Origin: Bordetella hinzii LMG 13501
GTDB lineage: Bacteria; Pseudomonadota; Gammaproteobacteria; Burkholderiales; Burkholderiaceae_B
Direction of reading: 5' to 3'
NCBI RefSeq assembly: GCF_001548475.1
Contig: NZ_LRUJ01000007.1
Span: 62,001 to 126,000 of the forward strand
DNA length: 64,000 nucleotides
In this document: positions 35,438 to 45,060 of the stretch, piece after piece
Layout: each line of letters begins with the position of its first letter
Numbering within the stretch: position 1 is the first letter of the stretch
The notes under the pieces: generated by a model
Told to the model about the DNA's origin: nothing
Database searches by the model: none
Seen by the model: the letters and a program-made list of their open reading frames with translations, nothing else
Program-made: the position numbers and the translations under genes

Positions 35438-35690
35438 ATTTGGCGCCGCATCTTTCATTTTTCCTGTTTTCATGAACCAGGCCCGAATCTCCGCTACCGT
35501 CAGCCACGCTCCGCGCGTGGGGGTTGCGTTCGGCCTGAAATCCAAAAAACAGCCGCTCATCTGACCGGAGCGTGCTGTTCCGTCAGATGGGCGACGGAAC
35601 AGCGGCAGATCCGGCTGCGCGGCCCACGCGCAATCCAGTCTCTCACTCGACATCGCACTTCTGTACGGGCTCAACCCGAAGGAGTGATTT
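35438..35690 (+). promoter_or_regulatory. Structured leader upstream of dapA-like gene
   Basis: A 253-bp stretch rich in mutually exclusive inverted repeats. CATCTGAC (35558-35565) pairs with GTCAGATG (35582-35589). GTTCCGTC (35577-35584) pairs with GACGGAAC (35593-35600), using some of the same bases. GCGCGTGGG (35513-35521) pairs with CCCACGCGC (35623-35631). A 30-codon frame starting at the ATG at 35472 ends with TGA (35562-35564) inside the first hairpin. No Shine-Dalgarno precedes it. The layout resembles an attenuator, but I recognise no known riboswitch class. Confidence 0.45.
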
Positions 35691-36615
35691 GTGTCGACCC
35701 TAGCTCAAGCTGAAACCGCCACCCCCGTGGCCGCCCCGGTGTCCTTTCATGGCGTCTGGGTTCCCCTGGTGACGCCGTTCGATGAGGATGGCCCCGATCT
35801 GTTTTCCCTGCGCCGCCTGATGCGGCAGTACCGCCAGGCCGGCGTCGACGGCGTGGTGGTCTGCGGCAGCACCGGCGAGGCCGCCGCCATGGACGAGTAT
35901 GAGCAGCTGGTGGTGCTGGACACCGTGCTCGACGAGGCCGGCCCCCTGCCGGTCGTCATGGGCCTGGCCGGCAACCACCAGCGCGACGTGCTGCGCCGCC
36001 AGGCGGTGTTTACCTCGCGTCCGCTGGCCGGCCTGCTCACGCCCGCGCCCTATTACGTGCGTCCCGGCCAGGCTGGCCTGGCGGATTATTTCCGCGCGCT
36101 GGCCGATGCATCGTCCGTGCCGCTCATCGTCTATGACATTCCCTACCGCACCGGCGCGCAGATCGAGACCGCCACGCTGCTGGCGCTGGCCGGGCATCCG
36201 AATATCCGCGCCGTGAAGGACTGCGGCGGTTCGCTGGACAAGACCCAGGCCGTGATCGCGCATGGCGGGCTGCAGGTGCTGGCCGGCGAGGATATGCAGG
36301 TGCTGGCCACCTTGGCCATGGGCGGCAGCGGCCTGATCGCGGCGGCCGCCCATGTGCGTCCTGATCTCTTCGTGGCCATGTACCAGGCCATGCAGGCCCA
36401 GCAAGTGGCGCTGGCCCGCCAGCTTTATCACGCGCTGGCGCCCGTGATCCGCCTGCTCTTCGCCGAACCCAACCCGGCGCCCCTGAAGGGCCTGCTGGCG
36501 CGCCAGGGCTTGTTGCGCGAGCAACTGCGCGCGCCCATGGCGCCGGCGCCTGGCGCTGATCAGCCAGCTGGAGGCGGCCGCCGCCGAGCTGGACCGGCGT
36601 TATCCGCGCGCCTGA
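35691..36615 (+). pseudogene. DapA/NanA-family lyase gene with a near-terminal +1 frameshift
   Basis: Encodes a class I aldolase-type lyase related to 4-hydroxy-tetrahydrodipicolinate synthase. It starts with GTG at 35691, after GGAG. The core is intact: VCGSTGEAAAM (57-67), YDIPYRTG (148-155) and the Schiff-base lysine K176 in RAVKDCGG. At about 36549 the frame is broken. One extra C near GCGCC moves translation out of the frame that encodes the expected end (LALISQLEAAAAELDRRY, stop 36613-36615). As written, translation would run on antisense to the next two genes as far as 38198. Corrected, the product is 307 aa. The break may be real, assembly error or phase change. The 3' end overlaps the converging permease gene. 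Confidence 0.82.
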
Positions 36616-37916
36616 ACCGGCGCCAGCCGCAGCAGGGGCAGGCCGGCGGCCAGCACGGCCAGCCCCAGCAGCGCGCCCGCGCCCGCATAGACCGCGCTGG
36701 AATAGACCAGGCCCGCGCAGGTCAGCGCCAGCAGCAGGGGCGGCAGGGGATAGCAGGGCACGCGGAAAGGACGCGGCCGGTCCGGGTCCAGCTGGCGCAG
36801 GCGCGCCACCGACAGCGCCACCAGCAGCATGAAGAGCCAGAATACCGGCGCGGTATAGGCCACCAGGGTCTGCACGCTGTTCTGGCTGACGGCGCCGGCG
36901 ATGATGAGCAGCAGCGTGATGCCGCCTTGCGCGAGCAAGGCGCGCACGGGCGTCTGGCCGCGCGCGCTCCAGCTGGCCAGCACGGCCAGCCGTGGCACGT
37001 CGCGGCCCAGCGCATAGTAGAGCCGCGCGCCCGTCATGATGGTGCCGTTGATGGTGGACAGGGCGGTGGCGCAGACCAGCAGGCTCAGCGAGGCCGCCGC
37101 ATAGGGGCCGGCGGCCAGCTGCATCACGGCCGCGCCCACGGCCTGGGTGTCGCGCAGCCCCTGCAAGCCGAAGATCTCCAGCAAGGCCAGGTTGATGAGC
37201 AGATAGGCGCCCGCGACCACGGCCGTGCCCGTGAGCAGCACGCGGCTCATATTGCGCGCCGGGTCGCGCAGTTCGCCGCTCAGATAGGCGGCTTCGTTCC
37301 AGCCGCCGTAGGTCAGCAGCACGAACACCATGCCCATGCCCAGCAGGCCGGCCGGATGGCCGCTCAAGGGAGCGGGGGCCGCGGCCGCGCTTGCCTGCGA
37401 CGCCGACAGCAGGCTGGCGATGATGACGGCGGCCAGGGCGGCCAGCGTCAACAGGGTGAAGATCCATTGCAGCCGCTTGGAAGGCCGGGTGCCGGCGATA
37501 TTCAGCGCGGTCAGCACGATCACCGACAAGGCGCCGTGCAGCGCTGGGCCATGGGCGCCCAGCGGCAGCAGTTGTTGGGCGTAATCGCCGTAGATGAAGG
37601 CCACGACGGCGATGGCGCCGGTCTGGATCACGGTGCAGCGCGCCCAGGCGAACAGCAGGCCCAGCCGCGCCCCCCAGGCTCGCGCCAGATAGAGATATTC
37701 GCCGCCGGCGCCAGGATAGGCCGCGCCCAGTTCGGCATAGCACAGGGCGCCCACCAGCATGACCAGCCCACCCGCGCTCCAGAGCGCGATATACATGGCC
37801 TCCGAGCTGGCGTGCTGGGCCACCAGTGGCGGAAAGCCGAAGATGCCGATGCCTATCACCACGCCGACCAGCACGGCGACGGCGTCCAGGACCGACAGGC
37901 GCGGGGCGGCGTTCAT
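36600..37916 (-). CDS. APC-superfamily amino-acid permease
   Basis: An inner-membrane transporter of 438 aa with about 12 hydrophobic helices. The helix-1 segment VVIGIGIFGFPP is the APC-type unwound substrate site. YPGAGGEYLYLARAWG and GGWNEAAYLSGELRDP are typical of the L-type and putrescine/amino-acid antiporter group. Its stop overlaps the converging dapA-like gene by about 16 bp. Its start overlaps the preceding methyltransferase stop by ATGA, so the two are co-translated. The substrate is unknown. Confidence 0.88.
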   Translation of the reverse strand: MNAAPRLSVLDAVAVLVGVVIGIGIFGFPPLVAQHASSEAMYIALWSAGGLVMLVGALCYAELGAAYPGAGGEYLYLARAWGARLGLLFAWARCTVIQTGAIAVVAFIYGDYAQQLLPLGAHGPALHGALSVIVLTALNIAGTRPSKRLQWIFTLLTLAALAAVIIASLLSASQASAAAAPAPLSGHPAGLLGMGMVFVLLTYGGWNEAAYLSGELRDPARNMSRVLLTGTAVVAGAYLLINLALLEIFGLQGLRDTQAVGAAVMQLAAGPYAAASLSLLVCATALSTINGTIMTGARLYYALGRDVPRLAVLASWSARGQTPVRALLAQGGITLLLIIAGAVSQNSVQTLVAYTAPVFWLFMLLVALSVARLRQLDPDRPRPFRVPCYPLPPLLLALTCAGLVYSSAVYAGAGALLGLAVLAAGLPLLRLAPVQARG

Positions 37917-38746
37917 GGCGTCAGGCGCTGCGCGCGCCAGCCGGCCTCGTCCGCCGCGACCAGGGCGTCGCCCCGGACCACGCCCACATACTCGCGCTGG
38001 CGGCCCTGTTCCTCCAGGGTGAAGCGCAGCTCGGTGCCGCGCAGGCTGGCCCGGGACACGGTGACCGCCTGCCCGTCGCGTTGCGCGCGGACTTCGATCC
38101 GCTGGAACGCCTGCGTCAGCGTCAGGGTGAGCTCGCCGCGCGCCGGCTCCTGCAGGCGCCAGGTGCCCGCCACCTTGGCCGGCACGATCCAGAGATAGAG
38201 CGAGCGGCCATTGATGATTTCGTGGCGGTCACTGTTCCACTCGCCCATGGTGAAGGCATGCGACACCACGCGCGAACCCGGCGCCAGCCTGTCCAGGATG
38301 ACCGGACGCATCTTGATGTTGACGTCTGGCAGCAGATACATCGTCAGCACCGTGGCCTGGGAGATATCGGTATCGAACAGATCCTGCCGTCTGAAGTCCA
38401 CGCGGTCCTGCACGCCGGCGCGGCGCGCATTGGCCTGGGCCTCGGCCACGCGCGCCGGATCGATGTCAACGCCCAGCGCGCGGCGCGCGCCGCGATCGCG
38501 CACCGCGGCGATGGCGATGCGGCCGTCGCCCGAGCCCAGGTCGATGACGGTGTCGCGCTCGCCCACCCCGGCCATGTCGAGCATGAGCGCCACCGCCTCC
38601 GGCGGCGTCGGGACATAGGGCACATCCAGTTCGACAAAGGCGGGCGGCGAATCCGCCTGGGCGGGCGCGGCGCCGCACAGGACGGCGGCCGCCGCCAGGC
38701 AAAGCCAGGCCTTTTTGCGGGATAGTTCGTAAGTAAGCACTTGCAT
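37913..38746 (-). CDS. Exported class I SAM-dependent methyltransferase-like protein
   Basis: A 277-aa protein starting at the ATG at 38746, chosen over an upstream start at 38842 because a signal peptide follows directly (hydrophobic residues about 14-28, ending GAAPAQA). The mature N-terminal half is a Rossmann methyltransferase: YVPTPPEAVALMLD, motif I VIDLGSGDGRIAIAA, LGVDIDPARVAEA and TMYLLPDVN. The C-terminal 110 residues are beta-rich and not assigned. SAM is not thought to be available in the periplasm, so either the protein stays tethered inside or it has lost enzyme activity. It is co-translated with the APC permease. Confidence 0.8.
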   Translation of the reverse strand: MQVLTYELSRKKAWLCLAAAAVLCGAAPAQADSPPAFVELDVPYVPTPPEAVALMLDMAGVGERDTVIDLGSGDGRIAIAAVRDRGARRALGVDIDPARVAEAQANARRAGVQDRVDFRRQDLFDTDISQATVLTMYLLPDVNIKMRPVILDRLAPGSRVVSHAFTMGEWNSDRHEIINGRSLYLWIVPAKVAGTWRLQEPARGELTLTLTQAFQRIEVRAQRDGQAVTVSRASLRGTELRFTLEEQGRQREYVGVVRGDALVAADEAGWRAQRLTP

Positions 38747-38948
38747 TCCATTCTCCCGGGGACGCCGGCGCCGGCATGCCGATGCGGCTATTGTGGCGCT
38801 TGCTGACGCAGAGCTGAATACAGGCTGACCATCAGACCGCACGAAGGTTCCAAAGCTGGGGACGATACGGGTTGGCAGCCGCGGCGGCCTGGTCTACAAC
38901 TGCCGCACAACGACGCTTGCGTTACAACACCCTGGAGACAAGCCCCTC

Positions 38949-40571
38949 ATGACCGCGCCCGCCGGCACGACCGACCTGGTTTTCGACTACATCATCGTGG
39001 GAGCGGGGTCGGCGGGATGCCTGCTGGCCAACCGGCTTTCGGCGGATCCCTCGGTCAAGGTCCTGCTGCTGGAAGCCGGCGGCAAGGACAACTGGCACTG
39101 GATACACATCCCCGTCGGCTACCTGTATTGCATCGGTAATCCGCGCACCGACTGGTGCTACCGCACCCAGGCCGATCCCGGCCTGGGCGGGCGCAGCCTG
39201 GGCTATCCCCGCGGCCGGGTGCTGGGCGGCAGTTCCGCCATCAACGGCATGATCTATATGCGCGGACAGCGGGCCGATTATGACGGCTGGGCCGCCATGG
39301 GCAACAGCGGCTGGAGCTGGGATGAGGTGCTGCCTTATTTCAAGTCCTGCGAGGACCATCATGCCGGCGCCAGCGCTTTCCACGGGGCCGGCGGCGAATG
39401 GCGGGTGGAGCGCCAGCGCCTGTCCTGGGACCTGCTCGATGCCTTCCGCGAGGCCGCCGCCCAGGCGGGCATCGCGCCTATCCAGGATTTCAACCAGGGC
39501 GACAACGAAGGCTGCGACTACTTCGAGGTCAATCAGCGCGGCGGTGTGCGCTGGACTTCGGCCAAGGCTTTTTTGCGGCCGGCGCGCCAGCGGCCCAACC
39601 TGCATGTGATGACGGGCGCGCGCGCCGAGCGCATCGTATTCGAGCAAAAGCGCGCATGGGGCGTGCAGTTCCTGGATGAGAGCGGCCGGCGCTGCCTGGC
39701 CCAGGCGCGGGCCGAAGTCCTGTTGGCCGCGGGCTCCATCGGATCGGCGCAGTTGCTGCAGGTCTCTGGCGTGGGGCCGGGCGCGCATCTGCAGGCGCTG
39801 GGTTTGCCCGTGGTGCACGACGCGCCGGGGGTGGGCGGCAATCTGCAGGATCATCTGCAACTGCGGCTGGTCTATCGCGTCTCCAATGCCAGGACGCTGA
39901 ACGCCATGGCCGGCACGTGGTGGGGCAAGGCGCTGATGGCCGCGCAATACGCCTGGTCGCGCAGCGGCCCGCTGAGCATGGCGCCCTCGCAGCTGGGGGC
40001 ATTCGCGCGCTCCAGCGCCGCGCAGACGCGCGCCAATGTGCAATACCACGTGCAGCCGCTGTCGCTGGAGCGCTTCGGCGAGCCCCTGCATCCCTTTGCC
40101 GCCTTCACCGCGTCGGTCTGCAATCTGCGTCCCACCAGCCGCGGCCATGTGCGCATCGTCTCGCCCGACGCCCAGGTGGCACCCGAGATCCAGTGCAACT
40201 ACCTGTCCACCGAAGCGGACAGGCAGGTGGCGGTCGACAGTATCCGGTTGACCCGGCGCATCGTCGCCCAGCCCGCCCTGGCCCGCTACCGGCCGGAGGA
40301 ATACAAGCCCGGTCCGCAGGCGCAAAGCGCCGAGGATCTGGCGCGCGCGGCCGGCGAGATCGGCACCACCATCTTCCATCCGGTGGGCACCTGCCGGATG
40401 GGCAGCGACGAGGCCGCTGTCGTCGATCCTCAGCTGCGGGTCCGAGGCGTCAGCGGGCTGCGCGTCATCGATGCTTCCATCATGCCCACCATCACCTCGG
40501 GCAATACCAATTCGCCCACCATCATGATCGCCGAGAAAGGCGCGGATATGGTACGCCGTGCGCGGGCCTGA
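38949..40571 (+). CDS. GMC-family FAD-dependent oxidoreductase (choline/alcohol dehydrogenase-like)
   Basis: A flavoenzyme of 540 aa that oxidises an alcohol to an aldehyde. The FAD motif is [15 protein letters not shown] near residue 16. GMC signature 1 lies around [18 protein letters not shown], and signature 2 around [16 protein letters not shown]. The active-site histidine is in [10 protein letters not shown] near the C-terminus, with a second conserved Asn in SGNTNSPT. No signal peptide is visible. Homologues include BetA, AlkJ and polyethylene-glycol dehydrogenases; the substrate cannot be chosen from sequence. It is divergent from the methyltransferase/permease pair with 202 bp between. 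Confidence 0.9.
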   Translation: MTAPAGTTDLVFDYIIVGAGSAGCLLANRLSADPSVKVLLLEAGGKDNWHWIHIPVGYLYCIGNPRTDWCYRTQADPGLGGRSLGYPRGRVLGGSSAINGMIYMRGQRADYDGWAAMGNSGWSWDEVLPYFKSCEDHHAGASAFHGAGGEWRVERQRLSWDLLDAFREAAAQAGIAPIQDFNQGDNEGCDYFEVNQRGGVRWTSAKAFLRPARQRPNLHVMTGARAERIVFEQKRAWGVQFLDESGRRCLAQARAEVLLAAGSIGSAQLLQVSGVGPGAHLQALGLPVVHDAPGVGGNLQDHLQLRLVYRVSNARTLNAMAGTWWGKALMAAQYAWSRSGPLSMAPSQLGAFARSSAAQTRANVQYHVQPLSLERFGEPLHPFAAFTASVCNLRPTSRGHVRIVSPDAQVAPEIQCNYLSTEADRQVAVDSIRLTRRIVAQPALARYRPEEYKPGPQAQSAEDLARAAGEIGTTIFHPVGTCRMGSDEAAVVDPQLRVRGVSGLRVIDASIMPTITSGNTNSPTIMIAEKGADMVRRARA

Positions 40572-40712
40572 AGCCGGCCGGCGCGGGCCGTTCTACGGGA
40601 AAACGCCGACGGCCGCGCCGGCGGACGCCCGCGGGCCGTGCGTTATATTTCGCGGCTTGTCCAATGTGCGCCGGACGCGCCGCCAGACAGGCCGGCGGTC
40701 CGCAGATTCCGC

Positions 40713-41993
40713 ATGAACCACCCTATCGAGATCGTCGCCACCGTGTTGTTCGCCGTGGCTGTCCTGCACACGTTTTCCGTCCCGGTGTTCGCCCGGCTGG
40801 CGCACCGCAACGGCCCCCATGCCGGCGTCTGGCACTTGCTGTCCGAAGTCGAGGCGGTCTTCGGCGTCTGGGCCTTCGTGCTGATCGTGGTCATGGCCGC
40901 GATGCAGGGCAGCGAAACCGCCGTGCGCTATATGGACACGCGCAACTTCACCGAGCCGCTGTTCGTGTTCGTGATCATGGTGGTGGCCTCCAGCCGGCCC
41001 ATCCTCGAACTGGTGAACCTGCTGGTGCGCGGCCTGGCGCGGCTGCTGCCGATGCGCCGCGAGCTGGCGACCTTTTTCGTGGTGATGTCGGTGGTGCCGC
41101 TGGGCGGCTCCTTTGTCACCGAGCCCGCCGCCATGACGCTGGCCGCCCTGCTGCTGCGCGATGGCTATTTCCGCGTGCACGGCCATGCGGGCTTCAAGTA
41201 CCTGGCCTTGGGCGTGCTGTTCGTCAACGTGTCCATCGGCGGGGTGCTCACCTCCTATGCCGCGCCGCCCGTGCTCATGGTCGCCTCGACCTTCGGGTGG
41301 GATACCGCTTTCATGGCCACGCACTTTGGCTGGCGCGCCGCGCTGGCCGTCTGCCTGAACGCGGGCGTGCTGACCCTGGTCTGCCGCCAGGCCCTGCTGG
41401 CGAGCAGCCAGGGTTCGGGTGGCAGCGCCGCCGCCGAGGTGAGCCATGCGCGCCCGGCCGTGCCGGGGCCGGTGATCTTCATCCATGTGCTGTTCCTGGT
41501 GGGCGTGGTGCTGACGGCCCACCATCCGGCGGTCTTTCTCGGCCTGTTGATGATGTTCATCGGCTTTGCCGAAGCCTACAAGCGCCACCAGAACCGCCTG
41601 CTCATCAAGGAGGGGCTGATGGTGGGCTTCTTCCTGGCCGGCCTGGTGGTCCTGGGCGGCCTGCAGAAGTGGTGGCTGCAGGATCTGCTGGGCGGCTTGC
41701 AGCCGGCGGTGCTGTTCTGGGGCGCCACCGCGCTGACCGCGATCACCGACAACGCGGCCTTGACCTATCTGGGCTCGCTGGTCGAAGGCACCAGCGAAGC
41801 CTGGCGCTATATGCTGGTGGCGGGGGCGGTGACCGGCGGCGGCCTGACCGTCATCGCCAACGCGCCCAATCCGGCCGGCTTCGCCCTGCTGAAAAACCAC
41901 TTCCCCGACGGCAGCATTTCCTCCGGAAAACTGTTTCTGGCCGCCTTGGTTCCCACCCTGGTCGCGGCTGGGATGTTTCTTTTGCCGACATAA
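40713..41993 (+). CDS. Putative Na+/H+ antiporter-like membrane protein
   Basis: A multi-pass inner-membrane protein of 426 aa. The ATG at 40713 (MNHPIEIVATVLF) is preferred to an upstream start at 40638, which adds a basic, non-hydrophobic extension. About 10-11 helices are visible. Conserved-looking polar segments within the membrane include VVPLGGSFVTEPAAM, VSIGGVLTSYAAPPV and TDNAALTYLG, which resemble ArsB/NhaD (ion transporter superfamily) re-entrant motifs and the putative Na+/H+ antiporter family. It is monocistronic. The function is family-level only. Confidence 0.78.
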   Translation: MNHPIEIVATVLFAVAVLHTFSVPVFARLAHRNGPHAGVWHLLSEVEAVFGVWAFVLIVVMAAMQGSETAVRYMDTRNFTEPLFVFVIMVVASSRPILELVNLLVRGLARLLPMRRELATFFVVMSVVPLGGSFVTEPAAMTLAALLLRDGYFRVHGHAGFKYLALGVLFVNVSIGGVLTSYAAPPVLMVASTFGWDTAFMATHFGWRAALAVCLNAGVLTLVCRQALLASSQGSGGSAAAEVSHARPAVPGPVIFIHVLFLVGVVLTAHHPAVFLGLLMMFIGFAEAYKRHQNRLLIKEGLMVGFFLAGLVVLGGLQKWWLQDLLGGLQPAVLFWGATALTAITDNAALTYLGSLVEGTSEAWRYMLVAGAVTGGGLTVIANAPNPAGFALLKNHFPDGSISSGKLFLAALVPTLVAAGMFLLPT

Positions 41994-42165
41994 AGGGGCC
42001 GTATCATTGGCGGGGGCGGACGCCGGCGCCGGATGCGTTCGCAAAACCCGCTAAAATTCAACACTTTCCCGTACTTTTTCGGCTGGGCCCGGATGGTTCC
42101 TCGCGCTTGATGGAGGACTGCCCGGGCCGGACTCATTTGCCGTTGAGGCCAGGAGCCCTCATTTC

Positions 42166-42480
42166 ATGCCTATTTACGCTTACAAGTGCAGCAGCTGTGG
42201 CTACGCGAAGGACGTGCTGCAGAAGATTTCCGATGCGCCGCTGACGGATTGCCCGGAGTGCGGCAAAAGCAGTTTCGCCAAGCAGGTGACCGCGGCGGGT
42301 TTTCAGCTCAAAGGCTCGGGCTGGTATGTGACCGATTTCCGCAATAACAGCTCGGGCAATTCGGCCACGGGCAAGGCCGCGCCTTCCGAGAGCAGCAGCG
42401 CGGGCGGCGAGAGCGCCTCTTCGGCCAGCGCGCCCGCCAGTGCGCCGGCAGCCCCGGCCACGTCCAGCGCGCCGACCTGA
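42166..42480 (+). CDS. FmdB-family zinc-ribbon protein
   Basis: A small 104-aa protein. Its first 45 residues form a zinc ribbon (CSSCGYAKD and CPECGKSSF), as in FmdB regulatory proteins. The C-terminal half is a low-complexity Ser/Ala/Gly/Pro tail (about 60-104). The start at 42166 matches the family N-terminus MPIYAYKC. The gene is 2 bp from the DUF502 gene, and the order fmdB, DUF502, aspS is common in beta-proteobacteria. The function is not established. Confidence 0.92.
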   Translation: MPIYAYKCSSCGYAKDVLQKISDAPLTDCPECGKSSFAKQVTAAGFQLKGSGWYVTDFRNNSSGNSATGKAAPSESSSAGGESASSASAPASAPAAPATSSAPT

Positions 42481-42482
42481 TC

Positions 42483-43118
42483 GTGTTCAAGAAGTACTTC
42501 ATCGCCGGCCTGCTGATCTGGGTGCCCCTGGCCATCACGGTCTGGGTCCTGGGCCTGCTGGTGGCCACCCTCGAAGGTTTCGTGCCCGGGTTTTTGTCGT
42601 CCGAATCCCTGTTCGGCGTCGAGATCCCGGGTTTCCGCTTCGTGCTGGTGATCGCGGTGGTGCTTCTGACGGGCGTGCTGGCCGCCAATCTGCTCGGGCG
42701 CAGCCTGTTCGACCAATGGGAGCGTATCCTTGGACGCATTCCGCTGGTACGCTCCATCTACAACTCGGTCAAACAGGTCAGCGACACCATCCTGGCGCCC
42801 AATGGCCGGGCGTTCCGGCAGGCCGTGCTGATCCAGTATCCGCGCGCCGGCTCCTGGACCATCGCCTTCCTGACGGGCGCGCCCAGTGGCGAGGTGGCCT
42901 CCTACCTGCCGGGTGAACACCTGAGTGTGTATGTGCCGACGACGCCCAATCCGACGTCGGGCTTTTTCCTCATGATGCCGCGCGACCAGGTGATCGATCT
43001 GGATATGTCGGTCGATGCGGCATTGAAGTACATCGTTTCCATGGGTGTGGTGGCGCCGCCGGACCTCTCCGGCATGCATCCCCATTCACCGGCAGAGGCG
43101 CCCCGCGCCGAGCCATGA
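42483..43118 (+). CDS. DUF502 family membrane protein
   Basis: A 211-aa inner-membrane protein with two helices: residues 6-28 ([17 protein letters not shown]) and about 55-75. The family motif [20 protein letters not shown] follows. Its C-terminal half is soluble (YPGE-like [19 protein letters not shown]). It starts with GTG at 42483, 2 bp after fmdB, and is followed 40 bp later by aspS. The role is unknown; conservation next to aspS suggests housekeeping. Confidence 0.92.
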   Translation: MFKKYFIAGLLIWVPLAITVWVLGLLVATLEGFVPGFLSSESLFGVEIPGFRFVLVIAVVLLTGVLAANLLGRSLFDQWERILGRIPLVRSIYNSVKQVSDTILAPNGRAFRQAVLIQYPRAGSWTIAFLTGAPSGEVASYLPGEHLSVYVPTTPNPTSGFFLMMPRDQVIDLDMSVDAALKYIVSMGVVAPPDLSGMHPHSPAEAPRAEP

Positions 43119-43158
43119 TTTTTTTACGCTCACAAGCCTATCAACGGAGTTATCCCGC

Positions 43159-44949
43159 ATGCGTACCTGCTATACCGGCCAGGTTTGCCGTGACCATCTC
43201 GGCCAGACTGTCACCCTGTACGGCTGGGTGAACCGCCGCCGCGACCACGGCGGGGTGATCTTTATCGATTTGCGCGATCGCGCCGGCCTGGCCCAGATCG
43301 TGTTCGATCCGGACAATGCCGAAGCCTTCGGCACGGCCGAGCGTCTGCGTAACGAGTTCTGCGTGCGCGTGACCGGCCTGGTGCGCGAACGCCCCGAGGG
43401 CACCACCAATGCCGAACTGGCCTCCGGCGAGATCGAGGTGCTGTGCCGCGAAGTCGAGATCCTCAATCCCTCGGTGACGCCGCCCTTCCAGCTCGACGAC
43501 GACAATCTCTCCGAAACCACCCGCCTGACGCACCGTGTGCTCGATCTGCGCCGCCCGCAGATGCAGCGCAACCTGATGCTGCGCTACCGCGTCTCCATCG
43601 AGGTCCGCAAGTTCCTGGACCAGCTCGGCTTCATCGACATCGAGACGCCGATGCTGACCAAGAGCACGCCGGAAGGCGCGCGCGACTACCTCGTGCCCTC
43701 GCGCGTGAACGCCGGCCACTTCTTCGCGCTGCCGCAGTCGCCCCAGCTGTTCAAACAGATGCTGATGGTGTCGGGCTTCGACCGCTACTACCAGATCACC
43801 AAGTGCTTCCGCGACGAGGACCTGCGCGCTGACCGCCAGCCGGAATTCACCCAGATCGATTGCGAAACTTCCTTCCTGAGCGAGACCGAGATCCGTGCTG
43901 TCTTCGAGAGCATGATCCGCCATGTCTTCAAGGTGGTGCAGAACGTCGACCTGCCGGATCCCTTCCCCATCATGAGCTGGACCGAGGCCATGGCGCGCTA
44001 TGGCTCGGACAAGCCGGACCTGCGCGTGAACCTGGAGTTCACCGACGTGACCGACGTCATGCGCGACGTGGACTTCAAGGTCTTCGCCTCGGCCGCCACG
44101 ACGGTTGGCAGCCGCGTGGTCGCGCTGCGCGTGCCGGGCGGCGCCGAGCTCTCGCGCAGCGAGATCGACGCCTACACCCAGTTCGTCGGCATCTATGGCG
44201 CCAAGGGCCTGGCCTACATCAAGGTCAATGAAGCGGCCAAGGGCCGCGACGGCCTGCAATCGCCCATCGTCAAGAACCTGCACGACGCCGCGCTGGCCGA
44301 GCTGCTCAAGCGCAGCGGCGCCCAGGACGGCGACATCATCTTCTTCGGCGCCGACCGGGCCAAGGTGGTCAACGACGCCATTGGCGCGCTGCGCGTGAAG
44401 ATCGGCCACAGCGAATTCGGCAAGAAGACCGGCCTGTTCACCGGCGGCTGGCGTCCGCTGTGGGTGGTGGACTTCCCGATGTTCGAGTACGACGAGGAAG
44501 AAGGCCGCTACACCGCCGCCCACCATCCTTTCACCAGCCCCAAGGACGGGCACGAGGATTTCCTCGAGACCGATCCGGGCAAGGCCTTCGCCAAGGCCTA
44601 CGACATGGTGCTCAACGGCTGGGAAATCGGCGGCGGCTCGGTGCGTATCCATCGCGAGGAAGTGCAGAGCAAGGTGTTCCGCGCCCTCAAGATCGGCGCC
44701 GAAGAGGCGCGCGAGAAGTTCGGCTTCCTGCTGGACGCGCTGCAATACGGCGCGCCTCCGCATGGCGGCATCGCCTTTGGCCTGGATCGCATCGTGACCA
44801 TGATGACGGGCGCCGAATCGATCCGCGACGTGATCGCCTTCCCCAAGACGCAGCGCGCGCAGGATCTGCTGACGCAAGCGCCTTCGGCGGTCGATGACAA
44901 GCAATTGCGCGAGCTGCATATCCGCCTGCGCAACACCGAAGTGAAATGA
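43159..44949 (+). CDS. aspS: Aspartyl-tRNA synthetase
   Basis: Charges tRNA-Asp (and possibly tRNA-Asn) in the cytoplasm. It has 596 aa, full length for the bacterial enzyme. The ATG at 43159 begins the usual MRTCYTG N-terminus; a longer frame from 43045 overlaps the DUF502 gene. Domains are the OB-fold anticodon domain (1-110), the class II core with motif 2 [16 protein letters not shown], the bacterial GAD insertion (about 300-420) and motif 3 [13 protein letters not shown]. Whether it is discriminating cannot be judged by eye. Confidence 0.97.
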   Translation: MRTCYTGQVCRDHLGQTVTLYGWVNRRRDHGGVIFIDLRDRAGLAQIVFDPDNAEAFGTAERLRNEFCVRVTGLVRERPEGTTNAELASGEIEVLCREVEILNPSVTPPFQLDDDNLSETTRLTHRVLDLRRPQMQRNLMLRYRVSIEVRKFLDQLGFIDIETPMLTKSTPEGARDYLVPSRVNAGHFFALPQSPQLFKQMLMVSGFDRYYQITKCFRDEDLRADRQPEFTQIDCETSFLSETEIRAVFESMIRHVFKVVQNVDLPDPFPIMSWTEAMARYGSDKPDLRVNLEFTDVTDVMRDVDFKVFASAATTVGSRVVALRVPGGAELSRSEIDAYTQFVGIYGAKGLAYIKVNEAAKGRDGLQSPIVKNLHDAALAELLKRSGAQDGDIIFFGADRAKVVNDAIGALRVKIGHSEFGKKTGLFTGGWRPLWVVDFPMFEYDEEEGRYTAAHHPFTSPKDGHEDFLETDPGKAFAKAYDMVLNGWEIGGGSVRIHREEVQSKVFRALKIGAEEAREKFGFLLDALQYGAPPHGGIAFGLDRIVTMMTGAESIRDVIAFPKTQRAQDLLTQAPSAVDDKQLRELHIRLRNTEVK

Positions 44950-44962
44950 AGTAAGCTTGTAT

Positions 44963-44987
44963 GCGGCGCCGCGTGACGCGGCGCCGC
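44963..44987. terminator. Strong hairpin after aspS
   Basis: GCGGCGCCGCG and CGCGGCGCCGC form a perfect 11-bp stem with a TGA loop, 14 bp after the aspS stop. There is no T-run, so it is either a stabiliser or a non-canonical terminator. Confidence 0.55.
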
Positions 44988-45060
44988 GACGGCCCGCGGC
45001 CTCAGGAGGGTCCGGGCCGTGCTTGCCGGTACTCCTGACAGATGAGGCGTCATACGGTTT

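Noticed and set aside
35472-35564. 30-codon leader peptide gene
   Set aside because: No Shine-Dalgarno precedes the ATG and no run of regulatory codons is seen. I kept it only as part of the leader description.
35691-38198. An 835-residue protein read from the DapA-like start
   Set aside because: Beyond about 36549 it is antisense to the permease and methyltransferase genes, and the true DapA C-terminus is in the next frame. A frameshift explains it better than a giant fusion.
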